Of a DNA stretch of 64,000 bases, positions 17,085 to 25,903 are shown in pieces. The position numbers and the translations under genes are program-made. Origin of the DNA: TWA4 sp045121095 (lineage in GTDB: Bacteria > Bacillota > Clostridia > Lachnospirales > Lachnospiraceae); contig JBGVFN010000058.1 in assembly GCA_045121095.1 (NCBI GenBank), positions 1-64,000 of the forward strand, given 5' to 3'. A model generated the notes under the pieces. The model was given only the letters and a program-made list of their open reading frames with translations. It was not told the DNA's origin and made no database searches. Every line of letters starts with the position of its first letter. The first letter of the stretch is position 1.

Positions 17085-18075
17085 ATGTTAACTAAAAAAC
17101 AGAATTTAATTGAAACCATGAAAGGCGGAAATCCCGACCGTTTTGTAAACCAGTATGAAGCATTTGCCATGATCGTTGGAAGTCCCTTCGGTGAACACAA
17201 CCCCGCACCCAAACGCGGTGAATTAAATGTAATCAACGCATGGGGAATTAAAAAATCATGGCCTGAAAATGTACCCGGTGCATTCCCTGTACATAACGCA
17301 GAAAGCATCGTATGCAAAGATATCACCAACTGGAGAGAATATGTAAAAGCTCCCAACGTAGTATATCCTGCAGAAGCATGGAAACCCTACATCGAAAAAG
17401 CCGCTGCTGTAGACAGAAACGAACAGTACGTAACCGCATTTATCGCTCCCGGTATCTTCGAACAGTGCCATTACCTGCTGGAAATCCAGGAATGTCTCAT
17501 TAATTTCTACGAAGAACCCGAAGCAAATGCACGAACTCATCGATTATATCACCGACTGGGAACTGGCATACGCAGAAGAACTCTGCAAATATCTGAAACC
17601 CGATGCTATTTTCCATCACGATGACTGGGGCAGCCAGATTTCAACCTTCCTTTCTCCCGAAATGTTTGAAGAATTCTTCCTGCCTGCATACAAAAAAGTT
17701 TATGGATATTACAAAGAACACGGCGTAGAGCTGATCATCCATCACTCCGACTCCTACGCAGCAACTCTGGTTCCCTACATGATCGAAATGGGAATTGATA
17801 TCTGGCAGGGCGTTATGAACTCCAACAACATCCCTGAACTGATCAAAAAATACGGCGGACAGATCACATTCATGGGCGGCGTTGACAGCGCAGCCGTAGA
17901 TTACGAAGGATGGACCAAAGAAGTGGTTCACAAAGAAGTAGAACGCGCATGCCGCGAATGCGGAAAACATTACTTCATCCCCAATGCATCCCAGGGACTT
18001 CCCATGAGTACATTCCCCGGTGTATATGAAGCATTATCCGAAGAAATCGACAACATGAGCAAAGTTATGTTCTAG
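17085..18075 (+). pseudogene. UroD-family corrinoid methyltransferase (MT-I) with a +1 frameshift
   Basis: Two overlapping frames make one protein of about 330 residues. Frame 1 (17085 to about 17526) starts MLTKKQNLIETM and runs to NFYEEPEA. Frame 2 continues from ATG 17527 as MHELIDYITDWELAYAEEL to 18075. Removing one A from the AAA at 17525-17527 restores a full-length UroD/MtaA/MtvB-like methyltransferase. The usual zinc-site HxC is HHSDS here, lacking the Cys. The gene starts after GGAGG. Either it is a true broken gene, a sequencing error in an A run, or, least likely, recoding. Intact, it would methylate the corrinoid protein from an unknown donor. Confidence 0.75.
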
Positions 18076-18090
18076 AAAGGATAACTAACA

Positions 18091-19146
18091 ATGAGCACTT
18101 TCAATAACGATGAACTGAAAATTATTGGCGAATACAGCATGCCCGGCATTTACGGTGCTCCGGATTTAATCGTACCCAAATATAATTATCCCATCACTCC
18201 CAAGGAAAACATGATCCGTATGCTGGAAGGCAAAATGCCTCTGTGGGTACCCAATCAGGATCTGGACAATAACGCCATTCAGCCTCTGGTAATGCCCGAT
18301 GCAAAAGCAAGAAACTTCGGCGGAACCGACTGGTTCGGCATTGAATGGGTATACGAACCCAATACAAAAGCAGCCATGGTAAAACCCGGATTCAAACGCC
18401 TTTCTGACATCACCAACTGGAGAGAAGAAATCGTATGGCCCGACCTCTCCGCCATTGACTGGCAAAAAGACTACGAAGAAAACTACAAAGACAGAATTGC
18501 AGAAGACCGTTTCAGCTATTTTGTCATCGTAAACGGGCTGTTTGAAAGAACTGCCGATCTGACCTCCTTCGAAGACGCATTCTGCGCACTTCTGGAAGAA
18601 CCCGAAGAACTCACCGCTTTCTATGACAAGCTGGTAGACTGGCATATCGAATTAATCAAAATTGCCAAAGAAGTTTATCACACGGACATGATTCTGTTCC
18701 ACGATGACATGGGAACCCAGATCAGCACATTCTTCTCACCTGATCTGTACGAAGAACTGTTCCTGCCTCAGTACAAAAAAATCACTCAGGCAGCACACGA
18801 CATGGGCATGTATATCACACTTCACTCCTGTGGATGCATTTCCACTCTCATGCCTCTGATCATCGAAGCCGGTTTCGACGCATGGGAAGGCCAGGACAGC
18901 GCCAACGATAAAAAAGCCATCATGGATGAATACGGCAAAGACCTGGCACAGTGCACTCTGTACATGATCCCCGAAACCATGAGTGACGAAGAAGCCATCG
19001 CACACATCCATAAAACAGTAGATGAACTGGCCAAAACCGGACGTTTTGCATGCCGTCTGAGAGACCCCAAAGGCAATCGTTCCGTTAATCTGGCAGAAGA
19101 ATTATACCGTTACAGCCGTATGAAATATATGGAAATGGCGGAATAA
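18091..19146 (+). CDS. UroD-family corrinoid methyltransferase (MT-I)
   Basis: 351 residues of the uroporphyrinogen-decarboxylase-like methyltransferase family (MtaA/MtvB type). HSCGC at about residue 247-251 and a C-terminal Cys in GRFACRL are plausible zinc ligands. FHDDMGTQIST is shared with the frameshifted neighbour upstream (HDDWGSQIST). The spacing to that gene is 15 bp, so they are co-transcribed. It should demethylate an O-methyl or similar donor and load the corrinoid protein at 11211. The actual substrate is unknown. Stem 19173-19216 follows it. Confidence 0.85.
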   Translation: MSTFNNDELKIIGEYSMPGIYGAPDLIVPKYNYPITPKENMIRMLEGKMPLWVPNQDLDNNAIQPLVMPDAKARNFGGTDWFGIEWVYEPNTKAAMVKPGFKRLSDITNWREEIVWPDLSAIDWQKDYEENYKDRIAEDRFSYFVIVNGLFERTADLTSFEDAFCALLEEPEELTAFYDKLVDWHIELIKIAKEVYHTDMILFHDDMGTQISTFFSPDLYEELFLPQYKKITQAAHDMGMYITLHSCGCISTLMPLIIEAGFDAWEGQDSANDKKAIMDEYGKDLAQCTLYMIPETMSDEEAIAHIHKTVDELAKTGRFACRLRDPKGNRSVNLAEELYRYSRMKYMEMAE

Positions 19147-19172
19147 TCGCAGAATTCCTTCCTATTTATAAT

Positions 19173-19216
19173 GTACTCCATCCAGTTAGAAATCGAAGTT
19201 TGGCCAGATGGAGTAC
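19173..19216. terminator. Stem after the methyltransferase gene
   Basis: Exact 10-bp arms GTACTCCATC (19173-19182) and GATGGAGTAC (19207-19216) around a 24-base loop. The last base of the right arm is the first base of the 165-bp repeat element. A possible terminator, without a clear T run. Confidence 0.45.
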
Positions 19217-19380
19217 TAGAGCGTGTTTGAAAAAGGCTTTATACAGGATGTGCATCCCATTTTGAGATAAATTTCTCTCAAATGAAGGGGCGTAGCAGGC
19301 TGCGCTGACTGAATCTGAGAAAAATTTAGCCAAAACTGGGGTGTGCAGACTGCGTGAATGTTTTTTCAAACACGCTCTAG
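19216..19380. repeat. 165-bp inverted-repeat-bounded element, copy A
   Basis: Bounded by CTAGAGCGTGTTTGAAAAA and its inverse TTTTTTCAAACACGCTCTAG. Internally it carries nested stems: GGATGTGCATCC, a TTTTGAGATAAATTT region complementary to one further on, and GCGTAG with CTGCGC. It is about 94% identical to 32461-32624. It has no open frame of note, so it is MITE-like or a REPIN-like non-autonomous repeat. It lies between convergent genes. Confidence 0.85.
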
Positions 19381-19444
19381 AATTATATTTTCAGATTTTC
19401 TTTTCACAGCAGATATTTGCTATGTGATCGTTTTTCCTATTCCG

Positions 19445-20353
19445 CTAAATATATTTCAAATACATTTCATTTAAAATTCGTACATGCAGTTCTTCGTCTT
19501 TTATTATGCGCCGCAAATTCTCCCGCACATATTCATCTTTAATCCACTGACACTGTTTCTGATAATTCCGGATAGCCTGCTGTTCTCCCTCTATCGCGCG
19601 TTTTAATAATCTCAAAAAATCCGTGGAATAAAAATTATATCCTGCATTCCAGTACCGCATACGCCCACTTCCTCCCGAAAATCTTCTCGAAAATCCCCTC
19701 TGTCCCTGTTCCAAACTCCAAAACCGGGGATCTGCCCCCAAAAGACAGGCAAGCTGTCCAAAAATAGACAAATGATGCATCTCAACAATACTGATTTCAT
19801 GAAAAATCAATGCCGCCTCTTCCATCTCCAAAAATCCCTTTGTAACAAATCCATTATATACATACTGCGTAATAGTCGAAAGTTCCGAATGCCTGCCTCC
19901 CATGTTCCCTAACATCGCATATGCATAACGCCTGTTCTTCCTTTCCACCTGTACCGGAGGATAAGGCGCCTCGTCCGCAACTCGAATACCGGAAAAAGGC
20001 ATTCGTCCAACCACATTTTTCACATCCATATCCTGTACTGCTGTATTCTGTGCAGGCATATCCGGTTCCATTATTTCCTGTTTAACCGTCTCCCGTTCGA
20101 CTGTATCCTGTACAAGCATATCCGGTTCCATCACTTTGTGTTTAACTGTATTCTGTTCGGCTGTACCCTGCATAAACACATCCGGTTCCATCGCTTTGTA
20201 TTTAACTGTATTCTGTTCGGCTGTATTTTGTATAGTTGCATTCCGTTCTATTGCATTTTGCTGAATCATGCTCTGTGCTTTTTCGCTTTGCACACCTGTA
20301 TTTCGTGTCATCCGATTTCTTGAAACATTATTTCTCATAGTCGCGTTTCCCAT
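19445..20353 (-). CDS. Ferritin-like diiron protein with repetitive N-terminus
   Basis: 302 residues. The C-terminal part (about 140-302) is a ferritin-like four-helix domain with metal-ligand pattern HSELSTITQY, EISIVEMHHL, EGEQQAIRNY and DEELHVRI, as in manganese-catalase or spore-coat-associated ferritin-like proteins. Residues about 25-105 are three 20-residue repeats (EQNTVKYKAMEPD-type) not expected in the family. The start follows AAGGAG. It lies just downstream of ureD on the same strand but is separated by a 36-bp repeat array. Function (oxygen or metal handling) is a family inference. Confidence 0.75.
   Translation of the reverse strand: MGNATMRNNVSRNRMTRNTGVQSEKAQSMIQQNAIERNATIQNTAEQNTVKYKAMEPDVFMQGTAEQNTVKHKVMEPDMLVQDTVERETVKQEIMEPDMPAQNTAVQDMDVKNVVGRMPFSGIRVADEAPYPPVQVERKNRRYAYAMLGNMGGRHSELSTITQYVYNGFVTKGFLEMEEAALIFHEISIVEMHHLSIFGQLACLLGADPRFWSLEQGQRGFSRRFSGGSGRMRYWNAGYNFYSTDFLRLLKRAIEGEQQAIRNYQKQCQWIKDEYVRENLRRIIKDEELHVRILNEMYLKYI
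20080..20270 (-). repeat. 60-bp in-frame tandem repeats in the ferritin-like gene
   Basis: Three degenerate 60-bp units encode 20-residue repeats beginning EQNTVKYKAMEPD, EQNTVKHKVMEPD and ERETVKQEIMEPD. The unit length keeps the frame. Confidence 0.85.
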
Positions 20354-20446
20354 AAAACACTCCTTTTATGCAAAATAAATATCTATTTATTCTATGCAAA
20401 AAACAGCAAACTTTTCCTTGGATATGCTCTTTTAATATTGTAATAC

Positions 20447-20554
20447 GATTTGCATCGCATTACTTTTTATATTTTGTATTATGACTTGTATGGCGTTGCT
20501 TTTTATATTTTGTATTACGACTTGTATGGCGTTGCTTTTTATATTTTGTATTAC
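20447..20554. repeat. 36-bp x3 intergenic tandem array
   Basis: Units start at 20447, 20483 and 20519. The second and third are identical and the first differs at a few positions; each begins GACTTG/GATTTG and ends TTTTGTATTA. A looser ATTACAA-rich repeat continues to about 20670. Together they fill the gap between ureD and the ferritin-like gene. Confidence 0.9.
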
Positions 20555-20667
20555 GACTGACACCACGAGTTACATTTCTTGTGCTCTGTATTACAATGTA
20601 TTACATTTTTCTTTACAATCACGCCGTATTACAACAAATTACAATCAATTACGTGCATTACGTTGCA

Positions 20668-21504
20668 TTACAATCTTATTGTCATAATTTTCACCAGCTG
20701 TTCTGACAATTTTTCCAATTTCTCCGCACTCATGCCAAGAGCCCGAATCACCAGATCGCCGTCCCAGGTATATGTAAAACCTCCGGTAATTCGTTCAGAT
20801 TCTGCATTCTCCAGAACTTTCTGAATCTTTTGTTCCTGTTCTTTTTCCAGAGAAATATTGCAAAACAGCAAATTCAAAAGAAATTCATATCCTTCATACA
20901 GGCCAAAGCCAGACATATTTCCAGCAAAACCCGAATTTTTTCCTTTTTGATCAGGTTCATACCTTGTATTGTCACGATAACTCAGGATTTTTTCTTCCAT
21001 GCCTTTATAAATCTCCACATAATTATCATAACGCCGGTAAGAAAATTTTTCTCCCATAGCAGTCCGTCCCGAACAAAGAATGTCGCTCATAATCAATCTG
21101 GAATCCGGCTTTTGAAGTCGAATCCGCGTGCGGCTTCGAAAATCCGATCCGGCAAATGGGATTACTGGTTGTGGACGGAAATAAAGTATTGCATTTTCTT
21201 TCACATGAATCTCTGTTTCACGTGATGCAAATCCAGAATCCATACCATGTATTTTTTCATATGCCTGAGAAGTAATCTCCACTTTACTTCCCTCCCCAAT
21301 TTCAAAAGAATATTTCTGCCGATCACCTGCCATCGTCCCGGCTGAAACAGACATAATCATAATTTCTTTCCAGCCATCTTTTCTGTCAAAAGGATGCATT
21401 ACTTTAAAAGGCGCACTAAAATACAAATCCTCCACTTCTGTCATGCTATCCTGTTTTTTTGTCCGAATAAAAACTTCTGACACTCTGCCAAACTGATTTT
21501 CCAT
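20668..21504 (-). CDS. ureD: Urease accessory protein UreD/UreH
   Basis: 278 residues of the UreD family, which scaffolds nickel delivery into apo-urease with UreF and UreG. Family features include FYRPQPVIPF-like FRPQPVIPFAGSDF and SYRRYDNYVEIY. It is the last urease gene in transcription order ureA-B-C, urtA-E, ureE-F-G-D. A partial parS-like match occurs within it near 21215 but deviates too much to list. Confidence 0.88.
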   Translation of the reverse strand: MENQFGRVSEVFIRTKKQDSMTEVEDLYFSAPFKVMHPFDRKDGWKEIMIMSVSAGTMAGDRQKYSFEIGEGSKVEITSQAYEKIHGMDSGFASRETEIHVKENAILYFRPQPVIPFAGSDFRSRTRIRLQKPDSRLIMSDILCSGRTAMGEKFSYRRYDNYVEIYKGMEEKILSYRDNTRYEPDQKGKNSGFAGNMSGFGLYEGYEFLLNLLFCNISLEKEQEQKIQKVLENAESERITGGFTYTWDGDLVIRALGMSAEKLEKLSEQLVKIMTIRL

Positions 21505-21598
21505 GAACTATTTCCAAATCCTCCACATCATCTAAACGAAAGATTTTATTTAATCTCAAAAACCTTCTCTATTATTTATTCTAGCTATCTCATACAAT

Positions 21599-22210
21599 TT
21601 ATTTCAAATTTTCCATCAGCACATCATTTTTCAGCCACTGAACCACCTCATTAATTCCCTTATCATCACGTATATTCGTGAATAAAAACGGCTTTTTCCC
21701 ACGCATTTTTCTGGAATCTCGTTCCATAACTGACAAATCAGCCCCAACCATAGGTGCCAGATCAATTTTATTAATCACCAGTAAATCTGAACGAGTAATA
21801 CCAGGCCCTCCTTTTCTAGGAATCTTATCCCCCTCAGCCACGTCAATCACAAAAATAGTAGCATCAGCCAGTTCCGGACTAAACGTCGCAGAAAGATTAT
21901 CTCCACCACTCTCAATAAACAACAATTCAATATCTGGAAATTTTTCAACCAACTCATCCACCGCCTCCAGATTCATGGATGCATCTTCTCTAATAGCTGT
22001 ATGCGGACAACCACCTGTCTCCACACCAACAATTCTTTCGCGCGGCAAAACACTATTTTTACATAAAAACTCCGCATCTTCCTGGGTATAAATATCATTC
22101 GTAATAACACCAATGCTATACTCATCCGCCATTTTTCTTGTTAAAATTTCAATTAAAGCTGTTTTTCCAGAACCAACCGGACCTGCCACACCTACTTTTA
22201 TATAACTCAT
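21599..22210 (-). CDS. ureG: Urease accessory GTPase UreG
   Basis: 203 residues from ATG 22210, preceded by AAGGAGAG; the frame extends upstream but without a ribosome-binding site. P-loop GPVGSGKT at residues 10-17, ESGGDNLSATFSPEL and a NKIDLAP guanine-recognition motif are intact. The Cys-Pro-His of ETGGCPHTAIRED is the nickel-binding site. UreG hydrolyses GTP to drive nickel insertion with UreD/UreF, receiving Ni from UreE. Confidence 0.95.
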   Translation of the reverse strand: MSYIKVGVAGPVGSGKTALIEILTRKMADEYSIGVITNDIYTQEDAEFLCKNSVLPRERIVGVETGGCPHTAIREDASMNLEAVDELVEKFPDIELLFIESGGDNLSATFSPELADATIFVIDVAEGDKIPRKGGPGITRSDLLVINKIDLAPMVGADLSVMERDSRKMRGKKPFLFTNIRDDKGINEVVQWLKNDVLMENLK

Positions 22211-22662
22211 TTTACTCTCCTTATTTTGATACCATATTTCTATGTATTCTTTGTAACCCTTCAGTTCTGCTGAACTGTTACTATTTTTACCGCATACTTT
22301 CATATCATATATAAACACATGAAAGTCTAATAGCTGCATTATACTCCATTTGTATTATGTTCTATTTTCTTCATGCTTATCTGTCCATTTTTTGTGTTAT
22401 CGTGCTATTACGCTTTATTGCAATATATAAATCATTAAAGTATGGCAATTTCTATCTGCAAGAACTCTCTGTTGTTAAAACCATTTAATTATTTCATGCT
22501 TTCATTATTTTAGTGTCTATCATTTTATTGTTTATCATTTTATTACTTATTGTTTTATTACTTATTGTTTTATTGCTTATTGTTTTATTGCTTATTATTT
22601 TATCACTTGTCCCTTTATCGCTCACTTTTTTATATTATTAAATTAATACAATAAATATCAGT
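22211..22662. repeat. ureF-ureG gap with a 15-bp x9 tandem array
   Basis: Units of exactly 15 bp run from 22507 to 22641 (e.g. ATTTTATTGTTTATC, GTTTTATTACTTATT, GTTTTATTGCTTATT), degenerating at both edges. A GTTC-tgct-GAAC stem at 22262-22277 belongs to the dispersed hairpin family. No gene is seen in the rest. Confidence 0.85.
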
Positions 22663-23391
22663 TTATGACATATACAAGCGTGAATATAAAGTTTCATGCT
22701 GCATGCTTCGAATATCTGCTCCAGGTAAGGATAAAGCATAATCCTCTATCCCCAATGTTTTTACTTTGTTAATAACATAATCAAATTGTTGTATACAATC
22801 ATATAAAATTTTCTGTCCTACCGTCTGGCTCAAAGGAATGGTTTTCACACAATTGGTTACTAAAGCGGAAGTCTGTGCATAAAGCAAATGGGCCAGCGAC
22901 TCTTCCATTCCCATCCCTGCACTGGCACAAAATACACCGTATGCAACCGCGTAATTTTTTTTCCAGATTTTATTTTTTTTCGTACCAATATGTGCATACT
23001 TTTCAAACCATGCATGTTCATATTCAATATTCAAACTCATTAATGTTTTCAAAAACCTGGAGGCTATTTTTTCGCTGGCCTGCCTTAATTCTGAAGGAAT
23101 CCTTGAAGCTGTAATGATCTGATCTAACTCATGTAATTTTTCTATAATTCCATTCTCATTCGCTTCTTCTTCTAAAATTTGATTTTCTTTGCAAATCTCC
23201 CAAGCCAACTTTGCCGCCAATAAATCTCCATAAAGAAGATTGCGTTTAATATATGCCTGTACATAATTCAAAGCAGTATTCTCATCGCTAACTAACTCTC
23301 TCTGAATATAAGTTTCCAAACCATATGAATGAGAGTATCCCCCCACAGGAAATAAAGCATCATTAATTTGAAGTAACAAAAATCCCTTCAC
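22663..23391 (-). CDS. ureF: Urease accessory protein UreF
   Basis: 242 residues starting with GTG at 23391, with GGAGG five bases upstream. The N-terminal LQINDALFPVGGYSHSYGLE and the C-terminal MQHETLYSRLYMS are typical of UreF, the all-helical accessory protein that bridges UreD and UreG in the urease activation complex. Normal length. The gaps on either side are filled with short-period tandem arrays. Confidence 0.93.
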   Translation of the reverse strand: MKGFLLLQINDALFPVGGYSHSYGLETYIQRELVSDENTALNYVQAYIKRNLLYGDLLAAKLAWEICKENQILEEEANENGIIEKLHELDQIITASRIPSELRQASEKIASRFLKTLMSLNIEYEHAWFEKYAHIGTKKNKIWKKNYAVAYGVFCASAGMGMEESLAHLLYAQTSALVTNCVKTIPLSQTVGQKILYDCIQQFDYVINKVKTLGIEDYALSLPGADIRSMQHETLYSRLYMS

Positions 23392-23439
23392 GGTATCCTC
23401 CTGCTTGCTATTTTTATATCTAATTTCTCAAATAATAGT

Positions 23440-23625
23440 TTTAAATAAGATTTTTCAAATAGTGTCTTTTGAATAATAATTTTCAAATAACGTTTTTCAA
23501 ATAACGTTTTTCAAATAATAGTTTCCAAATAATAGTTTGCAAATAATGATTTCCAAATAATAGTTTCCAAATAATGGTTTCCAAATAATGGTTTTCAAAT
23601 AACGTCTTTCAAATGATGTTTTACA
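23440..23625. repeat. 14-bp tandem array upstream of ureF
   Basis: At least ten degenerate 14-bp units such as TTTCCAAATAATAG, TTTCCAAATAATGG and TTTTTCAAATAACG. An exact parS site follows about 60 bp beyond the array. No gene lies in 23392-23780. Confidence 0.85.
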
Positions 23626-23684
23626 CAAAATGGTTTTACAGAAAATGTTTCTCAAAAATACTAAAAAAAATGTCTCTTGGAAAA

Positions 23685-23700
23685 TGTTTCACGTGAAACA
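23685..23700. promoter_or_regulatory. parS site (exact)
   Basis: TGTTTCACGTGAAACA, extended symmetrically to 23680-23705 by GAAAA/TTTTC. It matches the Firmicute parS consensus bound by ParB (Spo0J). It is located between ureE and ureF. Confidence 0.85.
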
Positions 23701-23780
23701 TTTTCTATTTATTAGAGCATGCATGAAAATACTCCATGTAAAATATGTGCTCTATCTTAAGATAGTTTTTCATACACAAT

Positions 23781-24260
23781 CTAATGTGTATGTGCATTCA
23801 CTGAAGCTGAAATTCGTTTATCAAAATTTATTTTCATCCTGTTTCTGTAAACATTTACACCATGCATCTTCCCTAACATCTCATATGTCGGTGCATTATA
23901 CGGTGTTAAAAATTGATACGATGTATCTCCATAAAATAAAGCTGCATGTTTATTTCCAATTTCGTAGCATACTTTGGGAACCATATGTAAATGTTCTGAA
24001 CAAATTTCTATTACAATCATCTCCGCTTCCAGAATATTCACTGCAATCAACTCATCTGCTTCGCACCACAATACATCGCCTTGCCGAAGTCCTTTTGTTA
24101 AGATATCATTCCCTAATCGAATTCCAATTTCTACTCCGCAGGATGTTATTTTTTTATGAAGTTTTTTAAATGCTTCGTACCACTCAATATCCACATAATC
24201 TACATGGTATCCATAATATTTTTCTTCTGAAAGATTACCTAAAATTGTTTCACAAATCAT
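23781..24260 (-). CDS. ureE: Urease accessory nickel chaperone UreE
   Basis: 159 residues with the UreE fold order: an N-terminal peptide-binding domain, then a C-terminal metal-binding domain containing GNKHAALFYGDTSYQFLTPY. The C-terminal tail ends NAHTH, a short His tail suited to nickel. It hands nickel to UreG. A modest GGTGGA site precedes the ATG. It is separated from urtE by a terminator-like stem and a repeat end, so it may have its own promoter. Confidence 0.9.
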   Translation of the reverse strand: MICETILGNLSEEKYYGYHVDYVDIEWYEAFKKLHKKITSCGVEIGIRLGNDILTKGLRQGDVLWCEADELIAVNILEAEMIVIEICSEHLHMVPKVCYEIGNKHAALFYGDTSYQFLTPYNAPTYEMLGKMHGVNVYRNRMKINFDKRISASVNAHTH

Positions 24261-24432
24261 AGTTCCACCATTCCCTTCTTAGAGCGTGTTTGAAAAATTC
24301 TCACAAATCAATACTCTACATCAGCAAAAGCTCTCACTTTTGCGAGAGCCTTGCCTTATTGAGATGTATATTGCAGTTCACCTTTTCAGGGCTGCAAGAG
24401 CAAAAGAGATTAGCAAAATAAAATTTTCGATA
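24261..24432. terminator. Terminator after urtE plus a solo repeat end
   Basis: On the minus strand GCTCTC and GAGAGC (24330-24349) form a stem followed by TTTT, a reasonable terminator for the urt genes. TAGAGCGTGTTTGAAAAA (24280-24297) is a solo left end of the 165-bp element. Confidence 0.5.
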
Positions 24433-25125
24433 TTACTCCGTCATGACTTTCTGTACCTGACTTACATTTAAAAGCCCTGTTTTACCCTGCATGATAATTT
24501 CACCATGTTCCATAACATACAAATAATCAGAAATTCCTAACACAAAATCTAAGTACTGTTCTACAATTAAAATGGTTAATCCTCGCATTTTATTAATTTT
24601 TTGCAGTACATCCCCAATATCCTGAATTACAGAAGGCTGAATTCCTTCTGTAGGTTCATCTAAAATCAAAATTTTAGGTTCTGCTACCAGCGCTCTGGCA
24701 ATTGCCAACTGCTGCTGTTGTCCGCCAGAAAGATCCCCTCCCTTTCTTTTCGCAAACTTAGGTAACACAGGAAACAAATCATAAATATAATCTGGTACTT
24801 TTCCTTTTCCTCCAACTGCCTGAAGACCTAATTCCAGATTTTCCTGAACTGTCATCTGAGCAAAAATATCTCGTCCCTGAGGTACATATCCAATTCCCAA
24901 CTTTGCTCGATCATAAGTTTTCATTTTAACGATTTCCTGTCCATCCAGCATAATACTGCCAACGGGTGTTTTTACAACTCCCATAATACTTTTCAATGTG
25001 GTACTTTTTCCAACACCATTCCTTCCAATGAGACAAGTAATTTTCCCCTGCTCTACATTTAAATCCAGGCCCTTAATTACACGACTTTCACCATAATAAG
25101 AATCCATTCCTGCTATTTTAAGCAT
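24433..25125 (-). CDS. urtE: Urea ABC transporter ATP-binding protein UrtE
   Basis: 230 residues from ATG 25125, which has GAGGAGGAG just upstream; the longer frame has no such signal. Walker A GRNGVGKST, signature LSGGQQQQLAIARALV and Walker B ILILDEPTEG are intact. It is LivF-like and overlaps the end of urtD by 8 bp. It pairs with UrtD to energise urea uptake. Confidence 0.93.
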   Translation of the reverse strand: MLKIAGMDSYYGESRVIKGLDLNVEQGKITCLIGRNGVGKSTTLKSIMGVVKTPVGSIMLDGQEIVKMKTYDRAKLGIGYVPQGRDIFAQMTVQENLELGLQAVGGKGKVPDYIYDLFPVLPKFAKRKGGDLSGGQQQQLAIARALVAEPKILILDEPTEGIQPSVIQDIGDVLQKINKMRGLTILIVEQYLDFVLGISDYLYVMEHGEIIMQGKTGLLNVSQVQKVMTE

Positions 25126-25903
25126 TACGTTCTCCTCCTCTGCCCAGATATACAGCCTGTACCGTTTCATCTGCCAGTACATCATGAATATTACCCTCCA
25201 TCAGAACCTTCCCTTCATGGAGAACAGTAACTTTATCCGCTACTTGTTTCACAAAATCCATATCGTGTTCTACCACAATGATCGTACAGTCTTTTTTTAT
25301 TTCCTTTAAAATTTCACCCGTTTTAAAAGTTTCCGGCTTACCCATTCCCGCTGCAGGCTCATCCAGCATAATAATATTAGGTTTTTGTACCAGCTGCATG
25401 GCAATTTCCAGCCACTGTTTTTCTCCATGAGCCAATGAACCTGCTTTAATGTCTTTTCGATTTTCTAGACCCACCTTTTTTAATGTAATATCAATTAATT
25501 CAATCTGCTCTTTGGTCAATTTAAAGAAAATGGAATCCATTACTCCTTTATGTCCTTTCAATGAAAGAATCATATTATCCAACACTGTCAAATTCACAAA
25601 AACAGACGGCACCTGAAATTTACGACCAATTCCTTCTGTCACAATTTTATATTCTTTCATGCCAGTAAGGCGAATCTTTTTTTCCCTATCCCTATCTGGA
25701 TAATACAGTACATTTCCTTCAGTCGGTTTTGTTTTTGCACAAATAATATCCAGCAAAGTAGTCTTTCCAGCACCATTTGGCCCTATAAAAAAGTGAATTT
25801 TATTTCGTTCCACATCAATATTTACATCTGTCAGTGCATGAAATCCATCAAAAGTGACACCAATGCCTTTAATTTCCAGAACTACATTTTTCTTTTTATA
25901 CAT
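25118..25903 (-). CDS. urtD: Urea ABC transporter ATP-binding protein UrtD
   Basis: 261 residues, LivG-like. Walker A GPNGAGKTTLL, a variant signature LAHGEKQWLEIAMQLV typical of UrtD, and Walker B NIIMLDEPAAGM are intact. Its ATG overlaps the stop of urtC (ATGTATAA), so translation is coupled. It energises high-affinity urea import with UrtE. Confidence 0.94.
   Translation of the reverse strand: MYKKKNVVLEIKGIGVTFDGFHALTDVNIDVERNKIHFFIGPNGAGKTTLLDIICAKTKPTEGNVLYYPDRDREKKIRLTGMKEYKIVTEGIGRKFQVPSVFVNLTVLDNMILSLKGHKGVMDSIFFKLTKEQIELIDITLKKVGLENRKDIKAGSLAHGEKQWLEIAMQLVQKPNIIMLDEPAAGMGKPETFKTGEILKEIKKDCTIIVVEHDMDFVKQVADKVTVLHEGKVLMEGNIHDVLADETVQAVYLGRGGERNA

Noticed and set aside
17085..18075. 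Programmed +1 frameshift
   Set aside because: No classical slippery or stimulatory signal; a single inserted A in an A run is simpler.
21215..21230. Further parS-like match in ureD
   Set aside because: TGTTTCACGTGATGCA has three mismatches in one arm, too degenerate to call.
22507..22641. CRISPR array
   Set aside because: Units are 15 bp without spacers and degenerate; no cas genes. The same applies to the arrays at 20447, 23440, 25950, 37761 and 47507.
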